Source: Morganella morganii (GTDB lineage Bacteria > Pseudomonadota > Gammaproteobacteria > Enterobacterales > Enterobacteriaceae). Taken from it: a stretch of 64,000 nt of DNA. Of this stretch, positions 54,407 to 64,000 are shown piece after piece. The notes beneath the pieces were generated by a model that searched no databases, was not told the origin of the DNA, and worked only from the letters and a program-made list of their open reading frames with translations. A program made the translations under genes and the position numbers. Position 1 is the stretch's first letter. Every line of letters begins with the position of its first letter. The stretch covers positions 2,863,418 through 2,927,417 of the forward strand of contig NZ_CP069157.1 in NCBI RefSeq assembly GCF_019243775.1, read 5' to 3'.

Positions 54407-55570
54407 TTACTGTTTTGCACGTTCTTCGAGCATGACAACGGCTGGCAGTTTTTTGCCTTCGACGAATTCCAGGAATGCGCCGCCGCCGGTAGAGATGTAA
54501 GAGATTTTGTCAGCAATGCCGAATAAATCGATAGCAGCCAGGGTATCACCGCCGCCTGCGATAGAGAATGCGTCGCTGTCAGCAATGGCGTTAGCCACGA
54601 TTTCAGTCCCTTTACGGAAGTTCGGGAACTCAAATACGCCGACCGGGCCATTCCACAGAATGGTTTTGGCATTTTTCAGGATTTCAGCCAGGTGCAGTGC
54701 GGATTCATCACCGATATCCAGTACCTGCTCGTCATCTTTGATGTCATTGGCTGATTTCAGCACCGCTTCTGCGGTTTCTGAGAACTCAGTCGCCACACGG
54801 ACATCAACCGGTACCGGGATATCACAGCTGCTGAGTAATTTTTTCGCTTCCGGAATCAGGTCATCTTCATACAGTGAACGGCCGACATTGTGCCCTTCCG
54901 CTGCGATAAAGGTGTTGGCGATACCACCGCCGACGATGATCTGATCCGCGATTTTGGACAGAGAATCCAGTACGGTCAGTTTGGTGGAGACTTTAGAACC
55001 GCCGACAATCGCCACCATCGGGCGCGCCGGATTATCCAGCGCTTTGCCGAGTGCATCCAGTTCCGCCCATAACAGCGGACCCGCACAGGCAACAGGGGCA
55101 AATTTTGCCACGCCGTGAGTCGATGCCTGGGCGCGGTGTGCAGTCCCGAATGCATCCATCACGAAAATATCACACAGTGATGCATACTGTTTTGACAGGG
55201 TTTCGTCGTCTTTTTTCTCGCCTTTGTTAAAGCGGACGTTTTCCAGCACCACCAGCTCACCGGCGTTCAGTTCCAGACCATTGAGGTAATCTTTTTCCAG
55301 GCGCACCGGGCAGCTCAGTTTATCTGCCAGATAATCAACAACCGGTTTCAGTGAAAACTCTTCGTTGTATTCCCCTTCAACCGGACGGCCGAGGTGAGAG
55401 GTCACCATGACTTTGGCACCCTGTTTCAGTGCGGCTTCGATTGTCGGGAGCGAGGCACGGATACGTGCATCAGAGGTAACTTTGCCATCTTTGACAGGAA
55501 CGTTCAGGTCAGCACGGATAAAAATACGTTTACCCGCCAGATCCAGATCGGTCATCTTAATTACGGACAT
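54407..55570 (-). CDS. pgk: Phosphoglycerate kinase
   Basis: 387 residues, identical in length to E. coli Pgk. Signatures: [18 protein letters not shown] (residues ~14-31), [28 protein letters not shown], and the ATP site [16 protein letters not shown] with [20 protein letters not shown]-forming step of glycolysis. Sixty-nine bases after epd. Confidence 0.97.
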   Translation of the reverse strand: MSVIKMTDLDLAGKRIFIRADLNVPVKDGKVTSDARIRASLPTIEAALKQGAKVMVTSHLGRPVEGEYNEEFSLKPVVDYLADKLSCPVRLEKDYLNGLELNAGELVVLENVRFNKGEKKDDETLSKQYASLCDIFVMDAFGTAHRAQASTHGVAKFAPVACAGPLLWAELDALGKALDNPARPMVAIVGGSKVSTKLTVLDSLSKIADQIIVGGGIANTFIAAEGHNVGRSLYEDDLIPEAKKLLSSCDIPVPVDVRVATEFSETAEAVLKSANDIKDDEQVLDIGDESALHLAEILKNAKTILWNGPVGVFEFPNFRKGTEIVANAIADSDAFSIAGGGDTLAAIDLFGIADKISYISTGGGAFLEFVEGKKLPAVVMLEERAKQ

Positions 55571-55639
55571 GGTGAATCCTCTTGTTGATTCTCTTATCAG
55601 TTAAATTGTGTTCAATTTTCTGCCGGGGCACGCCGTCCC

Positions 55640-56662
55640 TCAGTGAAAACCAGCCTCAGCCATTGCCAGAGTGGTATCCAGCATACGGTTCGCAAAGCCC
55701 CATTCGTTATCGCACCAGACCAGCATTTTTATCAGATGCTGTCCGCTGACGCGGGTCTGGGTGCCGTCAACGATAGCACTGTGCGGATCATGGTTAAAAT
55801 CCGCCGAGACTAACGGTAACTCTGTGTAGTCCACTATACCACGAAATGCCCCCGTCGCTGCGTTTTGCAGAAGGCGGTTTACATCCTGCGTGGTGACATT
55901 ACTTTTTACGGTGACGCTCAAATCAATCGCCGTCACATTAATTGTAGGCACCCGGACTGAAATCGCCTCAAAATGATCTTCAAATTTCGGGAAAATCCGC
56001 CGGATCCCCGCAGCCAGTTTGGTATCCACCGGAATGATGGAGTGCCCGGCCGCCCGCGTGCGCCGCAAATCACTGTGATATGCATCAATCACCGGCTGGT
56101 CATTCATCGCCGCGTGAATGGTGGTCACTGTACCGGACTCGATGCCGAATCCCTCATCCAGTAATTTTATCACCGGAATGATGCAGTTGGTGGTACAGGA
56201 CGCATTCGATACAATTTTATCCTGCGCCGTCAGTGTGTCATGGTTAACGCCGTAGACAATGGTGGCATCCAGGTCGTTACCGCCGGGATGGGAAAACAGC
56301 ACTTTTTTCGCGCCGCCGGCGATATGTGCCAGCCCGTCATCACGGGAGCCGTACACGCCGCTGCAGTCCAGCACCACATCCACACCGAGTTCCGCCCAGG
56401 GCAGCTGGTGAATATCCGCTTCATGCAGGATGCGGATAGTGTCATCACCGACTTTCAGCACATTTTTTTCTTTCAGTTGTACCGGTTTAAAAAAGCGTCC
56501 GTGGCTTGTGTCATATTGAAGTAAGTGTGCAATACCTTCGGAATCCGCCAGCTCATTAATAGCAACAACGGTAATCTGCGTGTTACGCCCGGTTTCATAC
56601 AACGCCCGCAGCACACTCCGCCCGATTCGCCCAAACCCGTTGATTGCAATTTTTATTGTCAT
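55640..56662 (-). CDS. epd: D-erythrose-4-phosphate dehydrogenase
   Basis: 340 residues from [27 protein letters not shown] (56662); an in-frame ATG at 56683 only adds seven residues. GAPDH-fold enzyme with NAD site INGFGRIGR, catalytic cysteine in [19 protein letters not shown] (about residue 155) and [19 protein letters not shown]-like end ([13 protein letters not shown]). Distinguished from GapA by the epd-pgk-fbaA order and E. coli Epd-like sequence. Makes 4-phosphoerythronate for pyridoxal phosphate synthesis. Confidence 0.94.
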   Translation of the reverse strand: MTIKIAINGFGRIGRSVLRALYETGRNTQITVVAINELADSEGIAHLLQYDTSHGRFFKPVQLKEKNVLKVGDDTIRILHEADIHQLPWAELGVDVVLDCSGVYGSRDDGLAHIAGGAKKVLFSHPGGNDLDATIVYGVNHDTLTAQDKIVSNASCTTNCIIPVIKLLDEGFGIESGTVTTIHAAMNDQPVIDAYHSDLRRTRAAGHSIIPVDTKLAAGIRRIFPKFEDHFEAISVRVPTINVTAIDLSVTVKSNVTTQDVNRLLQNAATGAFRGIVDYTELPLVSADFNHDPHSAIVDGTQTRVSGQHLIKMLVWCDNEWGFANRMLDTTLAMAEAGFH

Positions 56663-56868
56663 AGTATCCTCAGAAATAGCCAAATTATCAGCGGACTAAG
56701 AATAACGGACTCACGGGTTTTTGTACGGGGTATTTATCATAGAAACCGCAATCTTTTTTATCCTCTGCGGTACATTCAGCACACCCCCAAAACTGAAACG
56801 GTTCAGCTCAATAAAGACAGGTTATGCTAAATGAAAAAAAGATCGCAAGACAGTCAGAGAAGCAGATA

Positions 56869-56909
56869 TAAAAAAAGCGCATTCGGTCAAAAAAACCGGA
56901 ATGCGCTTT
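56869..56909 (-). terminator. Terminator after tkt
   Basis: On the minus strand GAAAGCGCATTC pairs with GAATGCGCTTT across an inner GGT/ACC, followed by a T-run (read as A-run on the plus strand near 56871). Lies 20 bases after the tkt stop. Confidence 0.8.
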
Positions 56910-56928
56910 CAGAATCTGTATCAGCAGA

Positions 56929-58923
56929 TTATTTCAGCAGAGCTTTTGCCTGAGAAACCACGTTTTCAACAGTGAAACCAAATTCACTGAACAGCTGACC
57001 GGCTGGTGCAGATTCACCGAATGAATGCATGCCGACGATGGCACCCTGCATACCGGTGTATTTGAACCAGTAATCCGCAATACCCGCTTCAACAGCAACA
57101 CGCGCGGTCACGGCTGACGGCAGAACAGATTCACGGTAAGCAGCATCCTGTTTGTCGAATGCATCGGTGGACGGCATGGAAACCACACGCGCTTTACGGC
57201 CTTCGGCTGTCAGCTGCTCGTATGCTTTCACGGCCAGTTCCACTTCAGAACCGGTGGCAATCAGGATCACTTCCGGCTGACCTGCGCAATCTTTCAGGAT
57301 ATACGCCCCTTTTTCGATATCTGCCAGCTGCTGCGCGGTACGCGGCTGCTGTGCCAGATTCTGACGGGAGAAGATCAGGGATGTCGGGCCGTTTTTACGC
57401 TCAATCGCGTATTTCCAGGCTACCGCAGATTCCACCTGGTCACACGGACGCCATGTGCTCATGTTTGGTGTCACGCGCAGGCTGGCGATTTGCTCAACCG
57501 GCTGGTGAGTCGGGCCGTCTTCACCCAGACCGATAGAGTCGTGAGTGTAAACGAAGATGCTGCGGATCTTCATCAGTGCCGCCATACGCACCGCGTTACG
57601 GGCATATTCAACGAACATCAGGAAGGTCGCGCCGTAAGGAATGAAACCGCCGTGCAGGGCGATACCGTTCATGATGGCAGACATGCCGAACTCGCGCACG
57701 CCGTAGTGAATGTAGTTACCCGCTTTGTCTTCATTGATTGGCGCTGAGCCGGACCACATGGTCAGGTTACTCGGTGCCAGGTCAGCGGAACCGCCCATAA
57801 ATTCAGGCAGTACTTTACCGAACGCTTCCAGTGCATTTTGTGATGCTTTACGGCTGGCAATGCTGGCCGGGTTGTCCTGGAGGTTCTGAATGAAGGCATT
57901 TGCATCCGCTTCCCACTGCGCAGGCAGCTCACCGTTTACACGGCGGCGGTATTCACGGGCCAGTTCAGGGAAGGCTTTTTCGTAGTGAGCGAATTTCACA
58001 TCCCACTCAGACTCAGCAGCGGCACCGGTTTTCTTCGCATCCCACTCAGTATAGATTTCCTGCGGGATTTCGAACGGCGCATACGGCCAGTTCAGTGCTT
58101 CGCGGGTAGCGGCGATTTCCGCATCACCTAACGGAGAACCGTGTGCATCCGCAGTACCGGCTTTCTTCGGTGAACCGAAACCGATAACGGTTTTGCACAT
58201 CAGCAGGGATGGTTTGTCAGTAACCGCTTTGGCTTCTTCAACGGCTGCTTTGATCTGGTCAGGGTTGTGACCGTCAATGCCGCGCACGACGTGCCAGCCG
58301 TAAGCTTCAAAGCGTTTGGCGGTATCGTCAGTGAACCAGCCCTGAACATTACCGTCGATAGAAATGCCGTTGTCATCATAGAAGGCAACCAGTTTACCCA
58401 GTTTCAGGGTACCGGCCAGAGAACAGGCCTCGTGGGAGATCCCTTCCATCATACAGCCGTCGCCCATAAAGACGTAGGTGTGATGATCAACAATATCGTG
58501 CCCCGGACGGTTGAACTGCGCCGCCAGTGTCTGTTCCGCAACAGCAAAACCGACTGCGTTTGCGATACCCTGGCCTAACGGGCCGGTGGTGGTTTCCACA
58601 CCCGGTGTGTAGCCGTATTCAGGGTGACCCGGGGTTTTGGAATGCAGCTGACGGAAGGCTTTTAAGTCATCCACCGATACATCATAGCCGGTGAGGTGCA
58701 GCAGGCTGTAAATCAGCATTGAGCCGTGGCCGTTTGACAGCACAAAGCGGTCACGATCACTCCAGTGCGGATTGGCCGGGTTGTGCTTCAGATAGTCGCG
58801 CCACAGTACTTCCGCGATATCAGCCATGCCCATTGGTGCGCCGGGGTGTCCGGAATTTGCCTTTTGCACCGCGTCCATGCTCAGGAAACGAATCGCATTA
58901 GCAAGAGTTTTACGAGAGGTCAT
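56929..58923 (-). CDS. tktA: Transketolase
   Basis: 664 residues (E. coli TktA 663). Thiamine diphosphate enzyme of the pentose phosphate pathway: N-terminal [49 protein letters not shown], cofactor motif [15 protein letters not shown] (about 154-168), HSPLGDAE-like loop, and [19 protein letters not shown] in the PYR domain. Next to epd, as in E. coli. Ends with its own terminator, so it is a separate unit from epd-pgk-fbaA. Confidence 0.96.
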   Translation of the reverse strand: MTSRKTLANAIRFLSMDAVQKANSGHPGAPMGMADIAEVLWRDYLKHNPANPHWSDRDRFVLSNGHGSMLIYSLLHLTGYDVSVDDLKAFRQLHSKTPGHPEYGYTPGVETTTGPLGQGIANAVGFAVAEQTLAAQFNRPGHDIVDHHTYVFMGDGCMMEGISHEACSLAGTLKLGKLVAFYDDNGISIDGNVQGWFTDDTAKRFEAYGWHVVRGIDGHNPDQIKAAVEEAKAVTDKPSLLMCKTVIGFGSPKKAGTADAHGSPLGDAEIAATREALNWPYAPFEIPQEIYTEWDAKKTGAAAESEWDVKFAHYEKAFPELAREYRRRVNGELPAQWEADANAFIQNLQDNPASIASRKASQNALEAFGKVLPEFMGGSADLAPSNLTMWSGSAPINEDKAGNYIHYGVREFGMSAIMNGIALHGGFIPYGATFLMFVEYARNAVRMAALMKIRSIFVYTHDSIGLGEDGPTHQPVEQIASLRVTPNMSTWRPCDQVESAVAWKYAIERKNGPTSLIFSRQNLAQQPRTAQQLADIEKGAYILKDCAGQPEVILIATGSEVELAVKAYEQLTAEGRKARVVSMPSTDAFDKQDAAYRESVLPSAVTARVAVEAGIADYWFKYTGMQGAIVGMHSFGESAPAGQLFSEFGFTVENVVSQAKALLK

Positions 58924-59272
58924 TGTCTACTCCAGGTTCGGATAAAAAGCAGATACAGGCTATTTTCGCAGTGCCGCGCACGGATGGCAATCCTTATCAC
59001 CGGTCAGAGGCAAAGGGTCGGGGCTGAAAAGGCAACAATGAGACGTCAGGCGAGGCGTGTCTGAGGACAGAAACAATACTTCGCACAGGCGGCATTTTCG
59101 CTGACTAAATCGTTTTAGCACCAGGTATTGCGCAACAGCGGAAGTGACCTATTAAACCCGATTACCACAATGAATAGCAAGCGGAAATACCGCATTCTGT
59201 GCGCTTATCCGGCGGATGGCGGGAGTTTCCTGCCGGCAGCAGAAAAATTCCGCTTACCGGCAGACGAAGATA
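58924..59272. other. Gap between tkt and the NCS2 permease gene
   Basis: 349 bases with the tkt promoter region at its left. A 61-codon plus-strand reading (59128-59313) looks non-coding. Inverted repeat CTGCCGG / CCGGCAG (59230-59263) downstream of the permease stop has no T-run; nothing else stands out. Confidence 0.4.
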
Positions 59273-60610
59273 TTACGGTTTCGCTTTTTTACCGACGACA
59301 CTGTCAAAATTGAATAAAAGATTCAGCACGATAGCCAGAACAAAGGTCACTATCACGCCCTGGGAAAGAATAATCCGCAGCATTTCCGGCAGCTGAGAAA
59401 GGGCTTCCCCCTGACCGTTAAACATCAGCCCGACACTGACTGAAATCCCGACCACCATCATATTGCCCATTTTGGTCATATCGACAGATTTTGTCAGTGT
59501 GTCTATCCCCGCCACCGTAATAAAGGCAAAAATCACCAGGGTCGCACCACCGAAAACCGAAGCGGGGATCATGGTCGCAATTGCGGAGAATTTGGGAATA
59601 ATGCTGAGGATAATCAGGATCACGCCGCTGCACGCGGTTACATAACGGCTGCGCACACCGGAAATAATAATCACCCCCGCATTGTTAATAAAAGAGGTCA
59701 GCGGCGTACAGTTAAACAGCCCGGAAATGGTCACCGCCACCCCTTCCCCGCGCATCGGAGAGTTCAGGGCATTACCTTCCATAGAGCGGTTACACAGGCG
59801 GCCGACAGTGGAGAAAGTACCGACAGAATCCAGAGTGGCCATAAAGGTACCGAGGAACATCAGAATAATGGCGGTCAGATCAAACTGAATGCCGTAATGG
59901 GCGGGACGAACAAACGAAAACCACCCGGCACTGCTCACAGGGCCGAAATTGACCATATCCATCACCACCGCGACCAAAGTGGCCACGATCAGGCCGATCA
60001 GAATCGACATTTCCCGCAACGCGCCTTTACCGAAGCGGTTTAACAGCACAATTACCGCGATAGTCAGCACACCGAGAAAAATACCGGCCGGGTCGCCGTA
60101 GGAGGCATCCCCCGGATAGCCGACAATGCCGGAAAACGAAACCGGCAGCAGGGAAACACCGAGCATTATAAGATAACAGCCGATGACTATCGGTTTGAAT
60201 AAGAAAGCGATTTTTCCGTACAGCGGCGCGAGGAAGAACAGCAGCACCCCGGAGACCAGGGTTCCGCCGAAGACATAAGGCAGCGATTCAAGCCCCCCGC
60301 CGAACCGCGAGGCGATAATAAAAACCGGCGGCATCGCCACAAACGAGGTGCCGAGGATCAGCGGCAGACTGACGCCGACGTATTTGGTGATACTCAGTGA
60401 CTGGATAAGTGTCCCCACGCCGGAGACAAAAATCGCGGCGGCAATCAGCAGTGTGGTATCTTCCTGCGACAGTTTCAGAACCTGGGAAATCACTATCGGC
60501 ACAGCAATAGTGCCGGTAAACATGGCAAAAATATGCTGAACAGCATACGGAAACAGTTTCCGCATCGGCATCATTTCATTGACTTCATCACTCCCGGTGT
60601 TTGTTTTCAT
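59273..60610 (-). CDS. NCS2-family nucleobase permease (xanthine/urate/uracil type)
   Basis: 445 residues from MKTNTGSDEVNEMMPMRK (60610; GAGG 8 bases upstream), 14 membrane segments. TM1 MRKLFPYAVQHIFAMFTGTIAVPIVI and the GTFMATLDSVGTFSTVGRLC loop are family marks. The NAT signature region reads LTSFINNAGVIIISGVRSRYV, where XanQ-type proteins have QNNGVIQMTGV: the key Q/E/P is replaced and the T is S. So the substrate is uncertain; purine rather than uracil transport is slightly favoured by the flanking residues. Alone, between tkt and tRNA-Asp. Confidence 0.82.
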   Translation of the reverse strand: MKTNTGSDEVNEMMPMRKLFPYAVQHIFAMFTGTIAVPIVISQVLKLSQEDTTLLIAAAIFVSGVGTLIQSLSITKYVGVSLPLILGTSFVAMPPVFIIASRFGGGLESLPYVFGGTLVSGVLLFFLAPLYGKIAFLFKPIVIGCYLIMLGVSLLPVSFSGIVGYPGDASYGDPAGIFLGVLTIAVIVLLNRFGKGALREMSILIGLIVATLVAVVMDMVNFGPVSSAGWFSFVRPAHYGIQFDLTAIILMFLGTFMATLDSVGTFSTVGRLCNRSMEGNALNSPMRGEGVAVTISGLFNCTPLTSFINNAGVIIISGVRSRYVTACSGVILIILSIIPKFSAIATMIPASVFGGATLVIFAFITVAGIDTLTKSVDMTKMGNMMVVGISVSVGLMFNGQGEALSQLPEMLRIILSQGVIVTFVLAIVLNLLFNFDSVVGKKAKP

Positions 60611-60822
60611 AAATACAACCTCTGGATTGGTTTTATTGTTTTTACCGGCACAGCGGCGACGGCCGCGCAACCGGTTACGGAAAACAAACAGCAAGATATG
60701 TGCCAGCACCTGAACATTATTTATTCACATAAAGTATGAGTGTGGTCACAACGCATTATCAAAATGATAAGAGAGGTAATACCGGGGGATGATAATGATA
60801 CAGAGCGATTGTGCAGCGTAAA

Positions 60823-60855
60823 AACAGAAAAGCCCTGACATTACTGTCAGGGCTT
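60823..60855 (-). terminator. Terminator after tRNA-Asp
   Basis: On the minus strand AAGCCCTGACA / TGTCAGGGCTT (60855-60845, 60840-60830) with loop GTAA, followed by TTCTGTTTTT. Confidence 0.85.
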
Positions 60856-60863
60856 CTGTAATC

Positions 60864-60940
60864 TGGCGGAACGGACGGGACTCGAACCCGCGACCCCCTG
60901 CGTGACAGGCAGGTATTCTAACCAACTGAACTACCGCTCC
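60864..60940 (-). tRNA. tRNA-Asp (GTC)
   Basis: 77 bases on the minus strand with encoded CCA. The acceptor stem GGAGCGG pairs with CCGTTCC (one G-U pair), D arm AGTTCAGTTGGTTAGAAT, anticodon GTC at 60904-60906 (CTGTCAC loop), T arm GGGTTCGAGTCCC. Clean cloverleaf; closely like E. coli aspartate tRNA. It lies between the NCS2 permease and dnaQ regions, where tRNA-Asp also lies near dnaQ in E. coli. Confidence 0.97.
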
Positions 60941-61106
60941 GTGTGTTCCTTTTCGGGAACGGTGCGGATAATACGATGCCGGTTCCCGTTCGTCAATACC
61001 TGATTTGTGTAAATCCATGCAATTGCACAGTTTTTCACCTGAATATACTGTTTTATACGGGGCACCGCACACGACACACGATTTCCCGCAACGCGCTCAT
61101 CCGGTT

Positions 61107-61379
61107 TCAGGGCGCGGTTTGTTTTTCCAGATCAAGCAGATAAATCATGGCCTCATCCCGGCTCTCCCCGCACATTTCCCGCGAGGGCTGTAACCCGGCA
61201 CAGACTGATGGACGCAGCGGTGAGCCGAAAATCAGGCACAAATTCTGCTCAGATAACTGCACGCAGCGCGTGTTGGCGGGTTTACCGTCCGGCATTCCCG
61301 GGATCGGGGATGAGATGGACGGCGCGGTGCAGCAGGCTCCGCAGTCACTGCGGCAGGCAGTCAGCTCCGCCAGATGCAC
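61107..61379 (-). CDS. YkgJ-family cysteine cluster protein
   Basis: 90 residues, small zinc/iron-chelate type protein of the YkgJ (UPF0153) family: [15 protein letters not shown] (four cysteines in 9-17), a middle NTRCVQL and NLCLIFG, and [18 protein letters not shown], giving the usual eight-cysteine pattern. Function unknown; the cluster is thought to bind metal. The start overlaps the dnaQ end (61361-61379), so it is expressed with dnaQ. Confidence 0.85.
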   Translation of the reverse strand: MHLAELTACRSDCGACCTAPSISSPIPGMPDGKPANTRCVQLSEQNLCLIFGSPLRPSVCAGLQPSREMCGESRDEAMIYLLDLEKQTAP

Positions 61380-62095
61380 GGGTTCGCCCCTTTTTTCTCC
61401 GCCAGATCCAGACGCGCCTCGTGCGCGGCAATTTCCTCATCCGTGGCATATACCACCCGCAGACCGCTCTGCGGGCGGGTAACGCGCTGAATAGTCTGAA
61501 CGTTCTCTTCGCCGCTGCTCTCATTATCCGCTGAAAAAGCCAGTGATGTCTGGCCGCCGGTCATTGCCAGATAAACATCCGACAGAATCTCGGCATCGAG
61601 TAACGCGCCGTGCAGCAGACGTTTTGAGTTATCTATCTGATAGCGGTCACATAAGGCATCGAGGTTATTACGCTTGCCGGGGAACAGCTGTCTGGCGAGC
61701 GTTAAGCTGTCAGTGATGGTACAGAATTCCGCGGTCGGCGGGATCCCCCGGTTCAGCTTGCGGAATTCATAATCCATAAAGCCGATATCGAAGGGCGCGT
61801 TATGAATAACCAGTTCTGCGCCACGGATAAATTCAATAAATTCATCCGCAATGTCAGCAAAAACCGGTTTGTCCATCAGGAATTCATCACTGATCCCGTG
61901 CACACCAAAGGCTTCCGGGTCCACCAGCCGGTCAGGCCGGATATAGAGATGGAAGTTACGGCCGGTCAGGCGCCGGTTGATCACTTCAACCGCACCGATC
62001 TCAATAATATTGTGCCCCTCGTAGTGGGCACCCAGTTTGTTCATACCGGTGGTTTCGGTATCGAGAACAATTTGTCGTGTAATATCAGTGCTCAT
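61361..62095 (-). CDS. dnaQ: DNA polymerase III epsilon subunit (proofreading exonuclease)
   Basis: 244 residues from [18 protein letters not shown] (62095), matching E. coli (243); an earlier in-frame ATG (62134) is not needed. Exonuclease motifs: Exo[10 protein letters not shown] (12-20), Exo[17 protein letters not shown] and Exo[19 protein letters not shown] with the catalytic histidine and aspartate. A clamp-binding motif QTSLAF lies at about 182, before the C-terminal tail that binds the alpha subunit. Divergent from rnhA with 61 bases between, as in E. coli. Confidence 0.96.
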   Translation of the reverse strand: MSTDITRQIVLDTETTGMNKLGAHYEGHNIIEIGAVEVINRRLTGRNFHLYIRPDRLVDPEAFGVHGISDEFLMDKPVFADIADEFIEFIRGAELVIHNAPFDIGFMDYEFRKLNRGIPPTAEFCTITDSLTLARQLFPGKRNNLDALCDRYQIDNSKRLLHGALLDAEILSDVYLAMTGGQTSLAFSADNESSGEENVQTIQRVTRPQSGLRVVYATDEEIAAHEARLDLAEKKGANPCIWRS

Positions 62096-62156
62096 AATGG
62101 CGTTTTGTGTCAGACTCAGGTAATTGCCAATCAATCAGAGGAAGAGTCTACCAGAG

Positions 62157-62627
62157 ATGAGTGACAAGGTAGAAATTTTCACCGACGGCTCCTGCCTCGG
62201 AAATCCGGGCCCCGGCGGCTACGGCGCGCTGCTGCGTTATAAAGGCCATGAGAAAGCACTCAGTGAGGGCTTTTTTCTTACCACCAATAACCGGATGGAG
62301 CTGCTGGCCGCTATTGTGGCGCTGGAAACCCTGAAACGTCCGTGTAATATCGTGCTGACCACCGACAGCCAATATGTCCGTCAGGGCATCACGCAGTGGA
62401 TCCATAACTGGAAGCGGCGCGGCTGGCGCAAAGCGGATAAATCTCCGGTGGTGAATGTCGATTTGTGGCAGCGCCTGGATTCCGCCATCACCCGCCATCA
62501 GATTGACTGGCAGTGGGTGAAAGGCCACGCAGGGCACCCGGAAAACGAGCGCTGTGATGAACTCGCCCGTGCAGCGGCAGAATCTCCGTCACAGGACGAT
62601 ACCGGTTATCAGCCGGCAGCGGAATAA
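62157..62627 (+). CDS. rnhA: Ribonuclease HI
   Basis: 156 residues from [11 protein letters not shown] (62157); a longer in-frame start at 62124 adds eleven unneeded residues. Active-site acids: D in [16 protein letters not shown] in [14 protein letters not shown] in [12 protein letters not shown] and the D/H pair in [19 protein letters not shown]. coli RNase HI has 155 residues. Removes RNA from RNA-DNA hybrids. Shares the divergent promoter region with dnaQ and converges on yafS (3 bases). Confidence 0.97.
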   Translation: MSDKVEIFTDGSCLGNPGPGGYGALLRYKGHEKALSEGFFLTTNNRMELLAAIVALETLKRPCNIVLTTDSQYVRQGITQWIHNWKRRGWRKADKSPVVNVDLWQRLDSAITRHQIDWQWVKGHAGHPENERCDELARAAAESPSQDDTGYQPAAE

Positions 62628-62630
62628 TCC

Positions 62631-63362
62631 TCAGCGCCGTTTCAGACAGCGCGGCGGCGTCTGCTGGCGTGTCGCGCCCACCACATTGTTCAGTTTCGGC
62701 CGCAGCAGGCGCAGCTTCTGCGGTGTGAACGTCAGCGGCACCGTGCGTTTACGGGCCACAATCACCCCCAGACAGCCGAAAATCCGCGCATGCCGGTTGC
62801 CGAAACTTGCCGGATCACACCAGGGGATCGGCGTGGTCAGCCGGTGATACATAATTTCGTAATTGAGCAGGCTGAGCCAGTCGAGCATACGGAACTGTGA
62901 AAACATCCGGCTGCACTGCGGCTCCCGGTTCAGACGCCACGGGATCAGTTTACGCGCCCCCAGCAGGCTCAGCGGGTTAAATCCGCTGATAATCAGCCAG
63001 CCGTCCTCAATCAGGACACGGTCAGCCTCCCGCAGCAACCGGTGCGGATCACTGCTGTAGCCCAGATTATGTGCCAGCACACAGACATCCGCGGATTTGT
63101 CCAGAAACGGCAATTGCGCCGCCTCCCCGAATACCTGTAAGGTGTTACCCTGCGGTGCCACATTCACCTGATGCGGGATCATGCAGCTGCTGCTGTCAAT
63201 TTCACAGCTCAGCGCGCCGATCTTAATCAGATGAAAACCAAACATTTTCGGCCACCAGGGCGCCAGCTGTGCTTCCAGCGATTGCCGGAAGCGGCGTCCG
63301 CAGGGAATATCGCACCACGAGTCCGGCATCGTCAGAGTTTTTGTCGCTCGTGCAGAAAACAT
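62631..63362 (-). CDS. yafS: YafS-like SAM-dependent methyltransferase
   Basis: 243 residues. Weak motif I region ([24 protein letters not shown]), then [48 protein letters not shown], which is the motif IV to post-III block of the YafS family. The gene order gloB / yafS / rnhA / dnaQ equals that of E. coli, which makes the orthology firm. The substrate is unknown. Divergent from gloB, 40 bases apart. Confidence 0.88.
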   Translation of the reverse strand: MFSARATKTLTMPDSWCDIPCGRRFRQSLEAQLAPWWPKMFGFHLIKIGALSCEIDSSSCMIPHQVNVAPQGNTLQVFGEAAQLPFLDKSADVCVLAHNLGYSSDPHRLLREADRVLIEDGWLIISGFNPLSLLGARKLIPWRLNREPQCSRMFSQFRMLDWLSLLNYEIMYHRLTTPIPWCDPASFGNRHARIFGCLGVIVARKRTVPLTFTPQKLRLLRPKLNNVVGATRQQTPPRCLKRR

Positions 63363-63402
63363 GGCTTTATCCTTGGTTCACACTCAGAAAGGTGAGGTAT
63401 CT

Positions 63403-64000
63403 ATGGAGCTTATCAGAATTTCCGCGTTATCAGATAACTACATTTGGCTATTACGGGATAATGCGCACACCTGTGTCATCGTTGATCCCGGCGTCAGTGA
63501 GCCGGTACTGAATACACTGCGGGAGCGGGGACTGACCCCTTCAGCCATCCTGCTGACACACCACCATGCGGATCACACCGGCGGCACGGCGGAGATTGTG
63601 TCACATTATCCCGGCCTGCCGGTTTACGGTCCCGCCGAAACCCTGCCGAAAGGCGCAAATCACTGCGTGCAGGATAATGACACGATTACCTGCGGCGGGC
63701 TGACATTTCAGGTCATGGCAGTGCCGGGGCATACACTCGGTCATGTGGCTTATTATTGCGAACCTTATCTGTTTTGCGGCGATACGCTCTTCTCCGGTGG
63801 CTGCGGCCGTATTTTTGAGGGCACACCGGCACAGATGTTCCGTTCGGTCAGCCGCCTTGCAGCGCTGCCGGATGAGACGCTGGTCTGCTGTGCGCATGAA
63901 TATACACAGTCTAACCTCGCCTTTGCGCACGCTGTCTGGCCGGAAAACAACGATATTCAGGCATATCAGCAATATATTTCTGAATTACGTCAGAATCATG
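63403..64000 (+). CDS. gloB: Hydroxyacylglutathione hydrolase (glyoxalase II), cut by the window edge
   Basis: The first 199 codons ([19 protein letters not shown] ...) are present; the family is about 251 residues, so the last ~50 lie beyond the window. Metallo-beta-lactamase fold: [12 protein letters not shown] (metal site, about 50-62), [12 protein letters not shown], and the aspartate of [27 protein letters not shown] lies before the ATG. Splits S-lactoylglutathione to lactate and glutathione. Confidence 0.95.
   Translation, partial: MELIRISALSDNYIWLLRDNAHTCVIVDPGVSEPVLNTLRERGLTPSAILLTHHHADHTGGTAEIVSHYPGLPVYGPAETLPKGANHCVQDNDTITCGGLTFQVMAVPGHTLGHVAYYCEPYLFCGDTLFSGGCGRIFEGTPAQMFRSVSRLAALPDETLVCCAHEYTQSNLAFAHAVWPENNDIQAYQQYISELRQNH

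Noticed and set aside
60746-61072. 108-codon minus-strand frame covering the tRNA-Asp gene
   Set aside because: It runs through a clear tRNA and its terminator; not a protein gene.

Overview
The window looks like about 64 kb of chromosome from an enterobacterium of the Morganellaceae, most likely Morganella (inference). The core order tkt / epd-pgk-fbaA and the dnaQ/rnhA, yafS/gloB block are typical of Enterobacterales. The TerZABCDE region and the SSS-type sialic acid transporter fit the Proteus/Morganella group. Most of the window is moderately GC-rich. The first ~10 kb is clearly AT-rich and starts with a decayed IS3-family transposase tail, so it looks acquired.

Layout: (1) 1-8.4 kb: sialic acid cluster in several transcription units: nanM-nanC, nanE-nanK-siaT-nanQ, nanR (RpiR type) and nanA. 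A 7-bp element (ACTCCAT) recurs upstream of nanM, nanE and nanA, and CRP-like sites precede nanM and nanE. (2) 8.5-10.2 kb: AT-rich orphan genes, a SAM methyltransferase and a secreted beta/gamma-crystallin-like protein. (3) 10.4-13.8 kb: a ferric iron ABC transporter (fbpABC/sfuABC type). Its permease gene is frameshifted at a run of nine G and its ATPase lacks the usual C-terminal domain. (4) 14.7-17.5 kb: a large autotransporter. (5) 17.6-21.2 kb: nucleoside permease and purine nucleoside phosphorylase, divergent from a ROK-family regulator. (6) 21.3-27.4 kb: a small lipoprotein with a YiiX-like amidase, RNase BN/Z, a LysR regulator, and lldP-lldD for L-lactate use. (7) 27.7-31.9 kb: an uncharacterised operon: an EIIC-like membrane protein with an unusual N-terminal domain and no IIA/IIB partner, a DUF7916-type predicted TIM-barrel protein, a HAD phosphatase and a DeoR regulator, with two good CRP sites. 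(8) 32-42.6 kb: DUF421 protein, coiled-coil lipoprotein, BetT, an HpaR / aldehyde dehydrogenase / HpaC group without its oxygenase, DtpA and Ggt. (9) 42.7-53.2 kb: a complete Ter stress island: terZABCDE on one strand and, divergently, a five-gene biosynthetic module (ATP-grasp, PRTase-TRSP, HAD, StiP-PELOTA, CitE-like) followed by terW. (10) 53.2-64 kb: core genes: fbaA, pgk, epd, tkt, an NCS2 permease, tRNA-Asp, a YkgJ-type protein, dnaQ, rnhA, yafS and the start of gloB.

The best candidates for under-described biology are the EIIC-like/DUF7916/HAD/DeoR operon, the Ter-linked biosynthetic module, and the homopolymer frameshifts in fbpB and just upstream of the DUF7916 gene. No CRISPR array, rRNA or prophage was seen. 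All identifications come from reading the sequence; no database search was run.
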